Source: Actinomycetes bacterium (GTDB lineage: Bacteria; Actinomycetota; Actinomycetes; Propionibacteriales; Propionibacteriaceae). Taken from it: 6,744 nucleotides of DNA. Of this stretch, positions 1 through 6,680 are shown one piece after another. The notes beneath the pieces are model-generated. The model made no database searches, was not told the DNA's origin, and was given only the letters and a program-made list of their open reading frames with translations. Each line of letters starts with the position of its first letter. Position 1 is the stretch's first letter. The stretch lies in assembly GCA_023432725.1 (NCBI GenBank), contig JAEYUH010000348.1, positions 1 through 6,744 on the forward strand, written 5' to 3'. A program made the position numbers and the translations under genes.

Positions 1-48
1 TGGTGGTGCGGCGATCGTCTGCTTATCAAATCGTGACCTGACCTTCAC

Positions 49-78
49 TTGACAGCGTGACGAGCGCGGACCTAGTGT
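49..78 (+). promoter_or_regulatory. Predicted promoter of the rhamnose operon
   Basis: A perfect TTGACA (-35) lies at 49-54 and a TAGTGT (-10, fits the actinobacterial TANNNT pattern) at 73-78, with an 18-base spacer. This puts the transcription start near 84-86, about 40 bases before the first gene's ATG. No other -35/-10 pair of similar quality is visible before or between the five genes, so this is probably the promoter for the whole operon. It is inferred from sequence alone. Confidence 0.6.
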
Positions 79-90
79 CAGACCGTTCGA

Positions 91-102
91 TGGAACGTTT
101 CA
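91..102. promoter_or_regulatory. Likely LacI-family repressor operator
   Basis: TGGAACGTTTCA is a 12-base palindrome centred on CG with one mismatched pair (positions 94 and 99). The TGAAACGTTTCA form is a common operator for LacI-family sugar repressors. It sits just downstream of the predicted transcription start and upstream of the ribosome binding site, where a bound protein would block initiation or early elongation. The natural reading is repression relieved by rhamnose or a pathway intermediate. The regulator is not encoded in the window, so its identity is inferred. Confidence 0.6.
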
Positions 103-110
103 ATCGCGGC

Positions 111-117
111 AAGGAGG
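111..117 (+). promoter_or_regulatory. Strong ribosome binding site of the ATPase gene
   Basis: AAGGAGG, seven bases complementary to the 16S rRNA 3' end, ends six bases before the ATG at 124. It fixes that start and suggests efficient initiation. Confidence 0.85.
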
Positions 118-123
118 GCGCGG

Positions 124-1644
124 ATGGAGAACCCAGACGCACGTCCCACGCTGGAGCTGCGCGACGTGTCGAAGAGCTTCGGCGCCGTTGTGGCACTGCG
201 CAGGGGTCAACTCGCGCTGCACCCGGGCTCGATCCACGCAGTGGTCGGTGAGAACGGGGCGGGCAAGTCCACGCTGGTCAAGATCATGGCGGGCCTGTAC
301 TCCCGCGACACCGGCGAGATGGAACTCGAGGGCCGTCCGGTGGCCTTCCGCACCACCGCCGAGGCCAAGGCGGCCGGCATCGCCGTCATCTACCAGGAGC
401 CGACCCTCTTCCCCGACCTGTCGGTCACCGAGAACGTGTTCATGGGCAGGCAGCCGGTGGGCCGGTTCGGCCGGATCGACCGCGCGGCGATGCGTGCCGA
501 GGTCATTGGGCTGATGCAGCGACTGGGGGTCGCCATCGATCCGGACCGGCCCGCCCAGGGCCTGTCGATCGCCGACCAGCAGATCATCGAGATCGCCAAG
601 GCGATCTCCCTCGACGCCAAGGTGTTGATCATGGACGAGCCGACCGCGGCGCTGTCCGGGGTCGAGGTCGATCGGCTGTTCGCGGTCGCCCGCTCGCTGC
701 GCGACGAGGGCCGCGCCCTCATGTTCATCTCGCACCGCTTCGACGAGGTCTTCTCGTTGTGCGACACCATCACCGTGATGCGGGACGGCAGCTACGTCGC
801 CACCGTGAAGACCGACGAGACCAGCGTCCCCGAGATCGTCAGGATGATGGTGGGGCGTGACGTCAACGAGCTGTTCCCCAAGGTCGAGGCACCCATCGGC
901 GACGTCGTGCTGGAGGTGCGCAACCTGACCTCGCCGGGTCTGTTCGCCGACATCAGCTTCGATGTCAGGGCCGGTGAGATCGTCGCGCTCGCCGGCCTGG
1001 TCGGCGCCGGACGGTCCGAGGTGGTCCGCGCCGTCTTCGGGGTCGACCCGTACACCGAGGGTGAGGTGGTGCTCAACGGTGCCCCGCTGCCCAAGGGCGA
1101 CCCCGCCCAGGCCATGAGGGCAGGCATCGGCTTCGTCCCCGAGGACCGGCGCCAGCAGGGCCTCGTGATGGAGTCGGGGATCGCTACCAACGTCACCGAC
1201 GCGATCCGCCACCGGCTGGTCCGCCGCGGCGGGATGATCACCCGCAAGCAGGAGAACTCCGCCGCCCAGCAGTGGGTGAGGGCGCTCGAGGTGAAGTGCG
1301 CAGCGCTCGACTCTCCGGCGGCCACGCTCTCGGGCGGCAATCAGCAGAAGGTGGTGCTCGCCAAGTGGCTGGCCACCCAGCCGAAGCTGCTGATCATCGA
1401 CGAGCCGACCCGCGGTATCGACGTCGGCACCAAGTCCGAGGTGCACCGCCGGATGTCGGAACTCGCCGGCCAGGGCCTGGCGATCCTGATGATCTCGTCC
1501 GAGCTGCCCGAGGTGCTCGGGATGGCCGACCGCATCCTCGTCATGCACGAGGGGCGGATCACCGCCGAACTGCCCCGCGCGCAGGCGACGCCCGAGTCGG
1601 TCATGTTCGCCGCCACCCACGCGTCCCAGGAGGTCCCGGCATGA
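124..1644 (+). CDS. rhaT: Rhamnose ABC transporter, double ATP-binding protein (RhaT-like)
   Basis: This 506-residue protein has two fused nucleotide-binding domains, the usual form and length for CUT2-family sugar importers (RbsA, MglA, AraG, rhizobial RhaT). It hydrolyses ATP on the cytoplasmic face of the permease pair to drive uptake. Domain 1 (about 8-245) has Walker [10 protein letters not shown] at 42-50, Q91, a variant signature LSIADQQ at 147-153, Walker B ending DEP at 171-173 and H204. Domain 2 (about 260-495) has a degenerate P-loop GLVGAGRS at 291-298 without the GK[ST] lysine, a canonical signature LSGGNQQ at 402-408, Walker B ending DEP at 426-428, and Ser where the switch His would be (ISSE, 457-460). 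This asymmetry is normal for the family. The ATG at 124 follows a strong AAGGAGG. The stop overlaps the next gene by 4 bases. Rhamnose specificity is inferred from the isomerase in the same operon. The symbol follows rhizobial usage and does not mean the E. coli RhaT symporter. Confidence 0.9.
   Translation: MENPDARPTLELRDVSKSFGAVVALRRGQLALHPGSIHAVVGENGAGKSTLVKIMAGLYSRDTGEMELEGRPVAFRTTAEAKAAGIAVIYQEPTLFPDLSVTENVFMGRQPVGRFGRIDRAAMRAEVIGLMQRLGVAIDPDRPAQGLSIADQQIIEIAKAISLDAKVLIMDEPTAALSGVEVDRLFAVARSLRDEGRALMFISHRFDEVFSLCDTITVMRDGSYVATVKTDETSVPEIVRMMVGRDVNELFPKVEAPIGDVVLEVRNLTSPGLFADISFDVRAGEIVALAGLVGAGRSEVVRAVFGVDPYTEGEVVLNGAPLPKGDPAQAMRAGIGFVPEDRRQQGLVMESGIATNVTDAIRHRLVRRGGMITRKQENSAAQQWVRALEVKCAALDSPAATLSGGNQQKVVLAKWLATQPKLLIIDEPTRGIDVGTKSEVHRRMSELAGQGLAILMISSELPEVLGMADRILVMHEGRITAELPRAQATPESVMFAATHASQEVPA
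1628..1634 (+). promoter_or_regulatory. Ribosome binding site of rhaP, inside the end of rhaT
   Basis: AGGAGGT lies six bases before the ATG at 1641. It selects this start within a reading frame that is open far upstream (from about 1272), where no protein-like sequence is read. Confidence 0.85.
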
Positions 1645-2681
1645 CCGGCGCACAGGCGACCGCAACCGGCCTCGGCGCGGCGAAGGGGATCGGCACCCGG
1701 GTGCTCGACCTGCTCCGCCGGCGCGAGACGTCCATCCTTGCGGCCTTCCTGCTGATGGTCGTGGTGACCGCTGCCGTCCAGCCCACCTTCGTCTTCAGCG
1801 TGGACGGCTGGCGCAACCTGCTGCTGAACCCGGCGATCTACATGGTGCTCGCGATCGGGGCGTCCTTCGTCATCATCACCAAGTCGGTCGACCTGTCGGT
1901 GGGCTCCACGATGGGGTTGACGGCGTTCATGATCGGCTCGCTCTACATCGCCTGGCCCGGGATGCCCGCACCGGTGGCCTTCCTCGCCGGCATCGCCTTC
2001 GGTGCAGGGCTCGGTCTGGTCAACGGGGGTCTGGTGGCGATCGCCAGGGTTCCCGGCATGGTGATCACCCTTGGCACGATGTACGTCTTCCGCGGGATCA
2101 ACATCCTGTGGGCGGGCACCACCCGGATCAACGCCTCCCAGATGGGCGAGGACTTCCTGGCCTTCGGCAACCTGCAACTGCTCGGGATCCCTGCGCTCAC
2201 GCTGCTGGCAGTGGTGGTGCTGCTGGCCGCCGCCTGGTACCTGTACAACACCCGCTCGGGGCGCGAGCTGTACGCCATCGGGTCGGCCCCGGCCGCCGCC
2301 GAGCTCTACGGGCTGCCGGCCCGCAGGCGTCAGCTGGTGGCGTTCGTGGTCTCCGGCGCGATGGCGGGCCTGGCCGGCGTCATGTTCGCCGCCCGCTACG
2401 GCACGATCGCCTCCAACGCCGGTTCAGGCTACGAACTTCAGGCGATCGGCGCTGCGGTGATCGGCGGCATCGCCATCACCGGCGGCTCCGGCACCGTGAT
2501 CGGCGCCGCCTTCGGCGCGATCCTGCTGGCCACCATCAACTCCTCCCTCCCGCTGCTGGGTATCCAGTCCTTCTGGCAGAAGGCGGTGGTGGGCGCCCTG
2601 ATCCTCGGCGCGATCATCCTCGACCGGGTGCTCGCGGTGAGGCAGAAACGCAAGCTCGTCGCAGAAAGGATGGAGCCGTGA
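1641..2681 (+). CDS. rhaP: Rhamnose ABC transporter permease 1 (RhaP-like)
   Basis: This 346-residue integral membrane protein belongs to the BPD_transp_2 (RbsC/AraH/XylH) permease family and forms half of the sugar channel. A short basic cytoplasmic N-terminus (RRRE near 26-29) precedes hydrophobic stretches near 31-50, 61-80, 86-104, 108-134, 180-202, 231-253, 266-305 and 314-333. Family hallmarks are the KSVDLSVGS motif at 81-89, the [20 protein letters not shown] region at 128-147, and the Gly-rich segment at 274-292 (IGGIAITGG then [10 protein letters not shown]). The ATG overlaps the ATPase stop as ATGA, and the gene ends in a GTGA overlap with the second permease, so the three are probably translationally coupled. 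Which of the two permeases is RhaP and which RhaQ rests on gene order. The substrate is inferred from the neighbours. Confidence 0.88.
   Translation: MTGAQATATGLGAAKGIGTRVLDLLRRRETSILAAFLLMVVVTAAVQPTFVFSVDGWRNLLLNPAIYMVLAIGASFVIITKSVDLSVGSTMGLTAFMIGSLYIAWPGMPAPVAFLAGIAFGAGLGLVNGGLVAIARVPGMVITLGTMYVFRGINILWAGTTRINASQMGEDFLAFGNLQLLGIPALTLLAVVVLLAAAWYLYNTRSGRELYAIGSAPAAAELYGLPARRRQLVAFVVSGAMAGLAGVMFAARYGTIASNAGSGYELQAIGAAVIGGIAITGGSGTVIGAAFGAILLATINSSLPLLGIQSFWQKAVVGALILGAIILDRVLAVRQKRKLVAERMEP
2663..2670 (+). promoter_or_regulatory. Ribosome binding site that selects the GTG start of rhaQ
   Basis: AGAAAGGA, eight bases matching the complement of the 16S rRNA 3' end, ends seven bases before GTG at 2678. 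The frame is open from 2108, but residues read before 2678 are Arg/Gly-rich shadow sequence. The first in-frame ATG downstream (2750) would remove the conserved start of the first membrane helix. Confidence 0.8.
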
Positions 2682-3700
2682 GCGCCGCCGTCCAGCCGTA
2701 CCCGGAGTTCGGCGCCCCGCTGTGGAAGCGTGTCTTCGTCACCCGCGAGATGGCGATCGTCGTCCTGCTCGCCGTGACCCTCGTGGTCGCAAGCCTTGCG
2801 ATCCCGTACTTCGCCGACCGGCTCACCGCCTACAACCTGCTGCGCGACATGTTCGCCACCCTTCTCATCGCGCTCCCGATGGCGATGGTGATGATCACCG
2901 GCGACATCGACATCTCGGTCGGCTCGATGGTGGGGCTGTCCTGTTCGCTGCTCGGCCTGCTCTACTCGGTGGGCGTTCCGTTCGAGCTCGCGATGGTGCT
3001 CGTCCTGCTGGTGGGCGTCGCCGGTGGTCTGCTCAACGGTCTGCTGGTGACCCGGATCGGCTTGCCTGCGCTGGCGGTGACCATCGGCACGATGGCGCTC
3101 TTCCGCGGCATCGCGGTCGGCCTGCTGGGCACCTCGACGATCACGGAGTTCCCCGAGGCCTGGACCAACCTCACCAAGTACGAGATCGGGCAGACCGGCA
3201 TCCCGTTCATCATGGTGCTGTTCCTGCTGCTGCTGGCCGCCTTCGTCTACGTGCTGCACTTCACGAGCTTCGGGCGCGGGGTCTATGCGATCGGCCTGAA
3301 CTCGGAGGCGGCCGCCTTCTCCGGCGTGAATCGGGAACGGACCCGGACGATCCTGTTCGTGCTCGCCGGCACGATGTCGGCCCTCGGCGGCATCTACTGG
3401 ACGCTGCTGCGCGGCACCGCTCGCGGCGACGTGGGCGACGGGCTCGAACTCCAGGTGATCGCCGCCGTTGTACTGGGCGGGGTCTCCGTCTTCGGAGGTG
3501 TCGGCGCGCTGCACGGCGTGGTCGCCGGCGTCCTGCTGATCGGCACGCTGTCGAGCGCCCTGCGGCTCGTCGGCGTCACCGCGGAAGTAATCAAGATCAT
3601 CACCGGCGTACTGCTGATCGGATCAGTGGTGGCCGGCTCGTTGATCGACTGGCTCCAGAGCCGACGGGTCAAGGTCACCACGGTGGCCTCCGGCGGATAG
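2678..3700 (+). CDS. rhaQ: Rhamnose ABC transporter permease 2 (RhaQ-like)
   Basis: This 340-residue permease of the BPD_transp_2 family is the partner of the preceding permease. Start is GTG, overlapping the upstream TGA as GTGA. After a polar N-terminus (about 1-24) come hydrophobic stretches near 25-44, 58-75, 84-98, 103-124, 132-150, 176-194, 225-243, 258-298 and 305-324. The family motif appears as GDIDISVGS (75-83), followed by NGLLVTRIGLPALAVTIGTM (120-139) and the Gly-rich VLGGVSVFGGVG segment (265-276). It ends in a short basic cytoplasmic tail (SRRVKV). Sequence similarity to the other permease is confined to the family motifs, consistent with a heterodimeric channel like rhizobial RhaP/RhaQ rather than a recent duplication. 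A 95-base gap with hairpins separates it from the binding-protein gene. Confidence 0.88.
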   Translation: MSAAVQPYPEFGAPLWKRVFVTREMAIVVLLAVTLVVASLAIPYFADRLTAYNLLRDMFATLLIALPMAMVMITGDIDISVGSMVGLSCSLLGLLYSVGVPFELAMVLVLLVGVAGGLLNGLLVTRIGLPALAVTIGTMALFRGIAVGLLGTSTITEFPEAWTNLTKYEIGQTGIPFIMVLFLLLLAAFVYVLHFTSFGRGVYAIGLNSEAAAFSGVNRERTRTILFVLAGTMSALGGIYWTLLRGTARGDVGDGLELQVIAAVVLGGVSVFGGVGALHGVVAGVLLIGTLSSALRLVGVTAEVIKIITGVLLIGSVVAGSLIDWLQSRRVKVTTVASGG

Positions 3701-3712
3701 GCGCAAGACGGG

Positions 3713-3770
3713 GCTCCCTCCCTCCCGGGAGCGACTCCCGACCACCCGTCCACCGGCCAACGCCGGCCGG
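3713..3770 (+). other. Paired GC-rich mRNA hairpins between rhaQ and rhaS
   Basis: Two hairpins sit in the 95-base gap. The first pairs GCTCCC (3713-3718) with GGGAGC (3727-3732) over an 8-base loop. The second pairs CCGGCC (3753-3758) with GGCCGG (3765-3770), or alternatively CCGGC (3753-3757) with GCCGG (3762-3766) across a CAAC loop. Neither is followed by a T-run, so strong intrinsic termination is unlikely. Plausible roles, by inference, are an RNA-processing site or a 5' stabiliser of the binding-protein message. No internal promoter is visible here. Confidence 0.5.
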
Positions 3771-3782
3771 GGGACAACAACC

Positions 3783-3790
3783 GAAAGGAA
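3783..3790 (+). promoter_or_regulatory. Ribosome binding site of rhaS
   Basis: GAAAGGAA ends five bases before the ATG at 3796; its core AAGGA has six-base spacing. It fixes the start of the lipoprotein, whose frame is otherwise open from 2722. Confidence 0.85.
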
Positions 3791-3795
3791 CCTCA

Positions 3796-4845
3796 ATGAA
3801 GTTCACGAAGACCGCGGCCGTGCTTTCGGCCGCAGCCTTGGTGATGGTGAGCGCCTGCACGACGCCCACTGCCACCACTGCGCCGTCGCCGGCGGGCAGC
3901 GAGTCCTCTGCGCCGGCGTCGTCCGCCCCGGCCGAAGGCCTGAAGATCACGGTGCTGCCGAAGAACCTCGGCAACCCGTACTTCGAGACCTCCAACAAGG
4001 GTGCCGAGGCCGCTGCTGCCGAGATCGGTGCCACCACCGAGCTGGTCGGCCCGGCCGAGGCCGCCGCCGACGCCCAGGTGCAGTACATCGAGACCGCGAC
4101 CCAGCAGAAGGTGTCGGCGATCGCGCTGTCGGCCAACGACCAGACCGCCCTGTGCGACTCGGTCAAGGCTGCCCAGGCTGCCGGCGTGAAGGTTGTCACC
4201 TTCGACTCCGACGCCCCCGGCTGCCGCGACCTGTTCATCAACCAGGCCACCTCCGAGGGCATCGCCAAGGTGCTCGTCGAGATGGCTGTCGACCAGTCCG
4301 GTGGCTCGGGCGAGATCGCGATCCTGTCAGCGACCGCGAACGCGACCAACCAGAACGCCTGGATCGAGGCCATGCAGGCCTCGCTGGCGGCCGACCACCC
4401 CGACGTCAAGCTGGTCGAGGTTGTCTACGGCGATGACCAGGACCAGAAGTCCTTCGACGAGACCGCGTCCCTGCTGCAGAAGTACCCGAACCTGAAGGTG
4501 ATCGTCGCCCCGACCACCGTCGGCATCGCTGCTGCTGCTCGCTACATCTCGACCTCGGACGCCAAGGGCAAGGTCATGGTGACCGGTCTGGGCACCCCGA
4601 ACGACATGCGTGCCTACGTCAAGGACGGCACCGTCAAGGAGTTCGCGCTGTGGAACCCGGAGGACCTGGGCTACCTGACCGTGCACGCGATCAAGGCCCT
4701 GGCCGATGGCACCATCACCGGCGCCGAGGGTGACAAGTTCACCGCCGGCAAGCTCGGTGAGTACACCGTCGGTGCGGACAAGACCGTCCTGCTGGGCGAT
4801 CCGTACCGGTTCAACGCCGAGAACATCGACAACTTCAACTTCTGA
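3796..4845 (+). CDS. rhaS: Rhamnose ABC transporter substrate-binding lipoprotein (RhaS-like)
   Basis: This 349-residue periplasmic-binding-protein-like sugar receptor (Peripla_BP_4 family) is anchored to the outer face of the membrane. It has a lipoprotein signal: basic MKFTK, a hydrophobic core at 7-18, and lipobox VSAC with the lipidated cysteine at C21. A low-complexity Thr/Ser/Pro/Ala tether (22-47) lifts the domain off the membrane. The mature fold starts near 49 (LKITVLPKNLGNPYFE). Motifs shared with RhaS proteins are KNLGNPYF (56-63), SAND (112-115), FDSDAP (136-141) and NQATSEGIAK (149-158). Two other cysteines, C120 and C143, could form a disulfide. The binding protein delivers sugar to RhaP/RhaQ. 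Hairpins flank the gene on both sides, which fits the usual need for more binding protein than permease. The rhamnose assignment comes from motif resemblance and the isomerase next door; another deoxy-sugar or pentose is possible. Confidence 0.88.
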   Translation: MKFTKTAAVLSAAALVMVSACTTPTATTAPSPAGSESSAPASSAPAEGLKITVLPKNLGNPYFETSNKGAEAAAAEIGATTELVGPAEAAADAQVQYIETATQQKVSAIALSANDQTALCDSVKAAQAAGVKVVTFDSDAPGCRDLFINQATSEGIAKVLVEMAVDQSGGSGEIAILSATANATNQNAWIEAMQASLAADHPDVKLVEVVYGDDQDQKSFDETASLLQKYPNLKVIVAPTTVGIAAAARYISTSDAKGKVMVTGLGTPNDMRAYVKDGTVKEFALWNPEDLGYLTVHAIKALADGTITGAEGDKFTAGKLGEYTVGADKTVLLGDPYRFNAENIDNFNF

Positions 4846-4852
4846 TCACCAC

Positions 4853-4886
4853 GGTCGTGCCCGGCCCGACCGGGCCGGGCACGATC
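4853..4886 (+). terminator. Strong hairpin after rhaS: partial terminator or mRNA stabiliser
   Basis: A perfect 13-bp stem, TCGTGCCCGGCCC (4855-4867) with GGGCCGGGCACGA (4872-4884), closes a GACC tetraloop. It extends to 15 bp by a G-U (4854/4885) and a G-C (4853/4886) pair. It starts 8 bases after the rhaS stop codon. No T-run follows, as is frequent for terminators of high-GC bacteria. Because rhaI follows 40 bases later with no clear promoter of its own, read-through must occur. Partial termination and protection of the rhaS mRNA 3' end are both plausible. Confidence 0.65.
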
Positions 4887-4914
4887 TGCCAACCCCACCC
4901 CACAGGCTGTCGTC

Positions 4915-4921
4915 GAAAGAG
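4915..4921 (+). promoter_or_regulatory. Ribosome binding site that selects the rhaI start
   Basis: GAAAGAG resembles the GAAAGGAG consensus and ends four bases before ATG at 4926. An in-frame GTG at 4857 is upstream, but it falls inside the hairpin stem and lacks a ribosome binding site, so 4926 is preferred. Confidence 0.7.
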
Positions 4922-4925
4922 CACC

Positions 4926-6092
4926 ATGACCACCTTTGACACCATCACCGATCAACTCGCCGGCCAGGCGATCGAGCTGCCCTCCTGGGCCTTCGGCAAC
5001 TCGGGGACCCGGTTCAAGGTATTCGCGACGGCCGGTACCCCGCGGACCGTCGAGGAGAAGCTCGCCGATGCCGCGCAGGTTCACGCCCACACCGGGCTGG
5101 CCCCCACCGTGGCGCTGCACATTCCGTGGGACAAGGTGGACGACTACTCCGCGCTGAGCGAGTACGCCACGGGCCTCGGCATCTCGCTGGGCACCATCAA
5201 CTCCAACACCTTCCAGGCCGACAGCTACAAGTTCGGGTCGCTCACCCACGTCGACCCTGCAGTTCGCCAGAAGGCCATCGATCACCATTTCGAGTGCATC
5301 GACATCATGAACGCGACCGGCTCGCGCGACCTCAAGATCTGGCTCGCCGACGGTTCCAACTACCCCGGCCAGGCTGATCTCCGCGGCCGCCAGGACCGGC
5401 TCGCCGAGAGCCTGGCCGTCATCTACGACCGGCTCGGCCCGTCCCAGCGGCTGGTGCTGGAGTACAAGTTCTTCGAGCCGGCGTTCTACCACACCGACGT
5501 CTGTGACTGGGGGACCGCCTACGCCCAAGTCAGCGCCCTCGGCGAGAAGGCGATGGTCTGCCTCGACACCGGGCACCACGCGCCCGGCACGAACATCGAG
5601 TTCATCGTCATGCAGCTGCTGCGGCTGGGCAAGCTCGGCTCGTTCGACTTCAACTCCCGCTTCTACGCCGATGACGACCTGATCGTCGGTGCTGCGGACC
5701 CGTTCCAGCTGTTCCGGATCCTCTACGAGGTGATCCGCGGCGGCGGGTACGGCCCGGACTCCGACGTGGCCTTCATGCTCGACCAGTGCCACAACGTCGA
5801 GGACAAGGTGCCGGGTCAGATCCGCTCGGTGCTCAACGTCCAGGAGATGACCGCGAAGGCGCTGCTGGTCGACTCCGTGGCGCTCAAGGAGGCGCAGGAC
5901 GCCGGCGACGTGCTGGCTGCCAACCAGGTCTTCATGGACGCGTTCTACACCGACGTCCGGGCCGTCCTCGCCGCCTGGCGGGAGTCGCGCGGGCTGCCGG
6001 CCGACCCGATGGCCGCCTTCGCGGCGTCCGGCTACCTGGGCAAGATCGCTGCCGAGCGGGTCGGCGGCACGCAGGCGGGCTGGGGGGCCTGA
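4926..6092 (+). CDS. rhaI: L-rhamnose isomerase, RhaI type
   Basis: This 388-residue cytoplasmic, metal-dependent TIM-barrel aldose-ketose isomerase is predicted to convert L-rhamnose to L-rhamnulose. It is the P. stutzeri/rhizobial RhaI type, not E. coli RhaA. Conserved residues line up with the P. stutzeri enzyme at a constant offset of about 40 (numbering from memory): E179 and K181 (motif LEYK), D214 and H217 (CLDTGHH), D249 and D251 (YADDDL), and D286 (MLDQ). The one difference is D241 (FDFNSR), where P. stutzeri has metal-ligand His281. The C-terminal helices (about 300-370) and the short Gly-rich tail look intact. Enzymes of this family are promiscuous toward L-lyxose, L-mannose and D-allose, so the physiological substrate rests on the transporter linkage. 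It is the last gene of the operon, 80 bases after rhaS. No rhamnulokinase, aldolase or mutarotase follows. Confidence 0.9.
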   Translation: MTTFDTITDQLAGQAIELPSWAFGNSGTRFKVFATAGTPRTVEEKLADAAQVHAHTGLAPTVALHIPWDKVDDYSALSEYATGLGISLGTINSNTFQADSYKFGSLTHVDPAVRQKAIDHHFECIDIMNATGSRDLKIWLADGSNYPGQADLRGRQDRLAESLAVIYDRLGPSQRLVLEYKFFEPAFYHTDVCDWGTAYAQVSALGEKAMVCLDTGHHAPGTNIEFIVMQLLRLGKLGSFDFNSRFYADDDLIVGAADPFQLFRILYEVIRGGGYGPDSDVAFMLDQCHNVEDKVPGQIRSVLNVQEMTAKALLVDSVALKEAQDAGDVLAANQVFMDAFYTDVRAVLAAWRESRGLPADPMAAFAASGYLGKIAAERVGGTQAGWGA

Positions 6093-6113
6093 CCCCTCCC
6101 GACCTCTCCTGAT

Positions 6114-6148
6114 CGCCGAGGGCTACCCAAACCGCCGAGGGCTACCCA
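6114..6148. repeat. Two direct copies of a 16-base unit
   Basis: CGCCGAGGGCTACCCA occurs at 6114-6129 and identically at 6133-6148, a 19-base period. Two inverted, slightly diverged copies follow: GGGGAGCTCTCGGCG at 6153-6167 and GGGTAGCTCTCGGCG at 6173-6187. The four units are arranged forward, forward, reverse, reverse. The unit may belong to a dispersed intergenic repeat family, which cannot be tested from one window. Confidence 0.85.
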
Positions 6149-6190
6149 CCGGGGGGAGCTCTCGGCGCATCCGGGTAGCTCTCGGCGGTT
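6114..6190. terminator. Bidirectional terminator-like nested inverted repeat between convergent genes
   Basis: The four repeat units can fold in two ways. Option 1: the inner pair 6133-6147/6153-6167 (one mismatch, one G-U, 5-base loop) stacks under the outer pair 6114-6128/6173-6187. Option 2: AACCGCCGAGGGCTACCC (6130-6147) pairs with 6173-6190 for 18 bp with a single G-U, over a 25-base loop. It lies 21 bases after the rhaI stop and 46 bases from the arfB stop, as expected for a shared terminator of convergent genes. There is no clear T-run on the plus side, so efficiency is unproven. The rest of the 6093-6236 gap shows nothing recognisable. Confidence 0.65.
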
Positions 6191-6236
6191 GTGGTGTGGT
6201 CCAGGGGTGCCGTCGCTGAGGTGACCCGGCGTCCTC

Positions 6237-6680
6237 CTACGAGCCGTCCGGGCGGGCGCGGGCGCGCTTCGTCTCACCACGACGCCGCTTGCTGGTCAGC
6301 CGACGCTCGACCGAACCGCGCGTCGGACGGGTGGCGCGCCGGGGCCGTGGCGGCGGCGCCAGTGCTCCCTTGAGAACGTCTGCCAACCGCTCGCGGGCGG
6401 CGATCCGGTTCTGACGCTGCGAGCGGAACTCGGCGGCCACGACGACCAGAGCCGTACCAACCAGTCGCGACGCCAGCCGACCAAGCAGGCGCTCACGCTG
6501 GGCCTCATCGAGGACGGACGAGGTTGCGATGTCGAAGGACAGCTGCACCCTCGAGTCCGCCGTGTTGACCCCCTGGCCGCCCGGGCCAGAGGCATGGGAG
6601 TACCGTTCGACCAGCTCACCGGCAGGGATCATGAGCCCGGCCGGCGCTCCCGGGCACGGTGCAATCCACAGACCGCTCAC
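6237..6680 (-). CDS. arfB: Peptidyl-tRNA hydrolase ArfB (YaeJ-type ribosome rescue factor), start uncertain
   Basis: This small class I release-factor-like protein is 147 residues from the GTG at 6680. It has the catalytic GGQ loop (SGPGGQGVN, about 31-39) followed by TADSRVQLSFD, and a basic C-terminal tail with the RPTRGSVERRLTSKRRR segment (from about residue 117). That tail matches the part of E. coli ArfB that inserts into the empty mRNA channel of stalled ribosomes. It lacks the codon-recognition domain of RF1/RF2, so it should hydrolyse peptidyl-tRNA on non-stop ribosomes without a stop codon. The start is unresolved: GTG at 6680 and ATG at 6632 (131 residues) both lack a well-spaced ribosome binding site, and the frame stays open to the window edge. 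It is convergent with rhaI and probably unrelated to sugar use. Confidence 0.85.
   Translation of the reverse strand: MSGLWIAPCPGAPAGLMIPAGELVERYSHASGPGGQGVNTADSRVQLSFDIATSSVLDEAQRERLLGRLASRLVGTALVVVAAEFRSQRQNRIAARERLADVLKGALAPPPRPRRATRPTRGSVERRLTSKRRRGETKRARARPDGS

Noticed and set aside
33..48. GTGA...TCAC half-sites resembling a CRP/GlxR operator
   Set aside because: The spacer is 8 bases instead of the 6 required for the TGTGA-N6-TCACA consensus, and the outer bases do not match.
1..48. Possible divergent gene starting at a minus-strand GTG (48-46)
   Set aside because: The frame is open to the window edge, but only 16 codons are visible, there is no ribosome binding site before it, and the residues are not diagnostic.
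100..1665. Long open frame on the minus strand across rhaT (521 codons)
   Set aside because: It mirrors the coding strand of a clear ABC ATPase. Its translation is His/Asp/Arg/Gly-rich with no recognisable domain, and such antisense frames are expected in high-GC genes.
2438..3514. Minus-strand frame opposite the two permeases (358 codons)
   Set aside because: It shadows real membrane-protein genes. The composition is skewed (His, Asp, Glu, Gln runs) and no ribosome binding site or motif supports it.
4857..4925. Upstream GTG start for the isomerase, adding 23 residues
   Set aside because: The codon lies inside the hairpin stem after rhaS, has no ribosome binding site, and the added Pro/Gly-rich residues do not look like an RhaI N-terminus.
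4671..5792. Minus-strand frame opposite rhaS and rhaI (373 codons)
   Set aside because: It is antisense to two well-supported genes and crosses their intergenic hairpin. No domain is recognisable.
6114..6148. CRISPR-like repeat (two identical 16-mers with a short gap)
   Set aside because: Only two direct copies occur, separated by 3 bases, with inverted copies next to them. There is no spacer-length interval and no cas gene.
6032..6373. Small open frames on both strands across the rhaI-arfB gap
   Set aside because: They overlap the inverted repeat and both real genes out of frame, and have low-complexity Arg/Pro/Ala translations.
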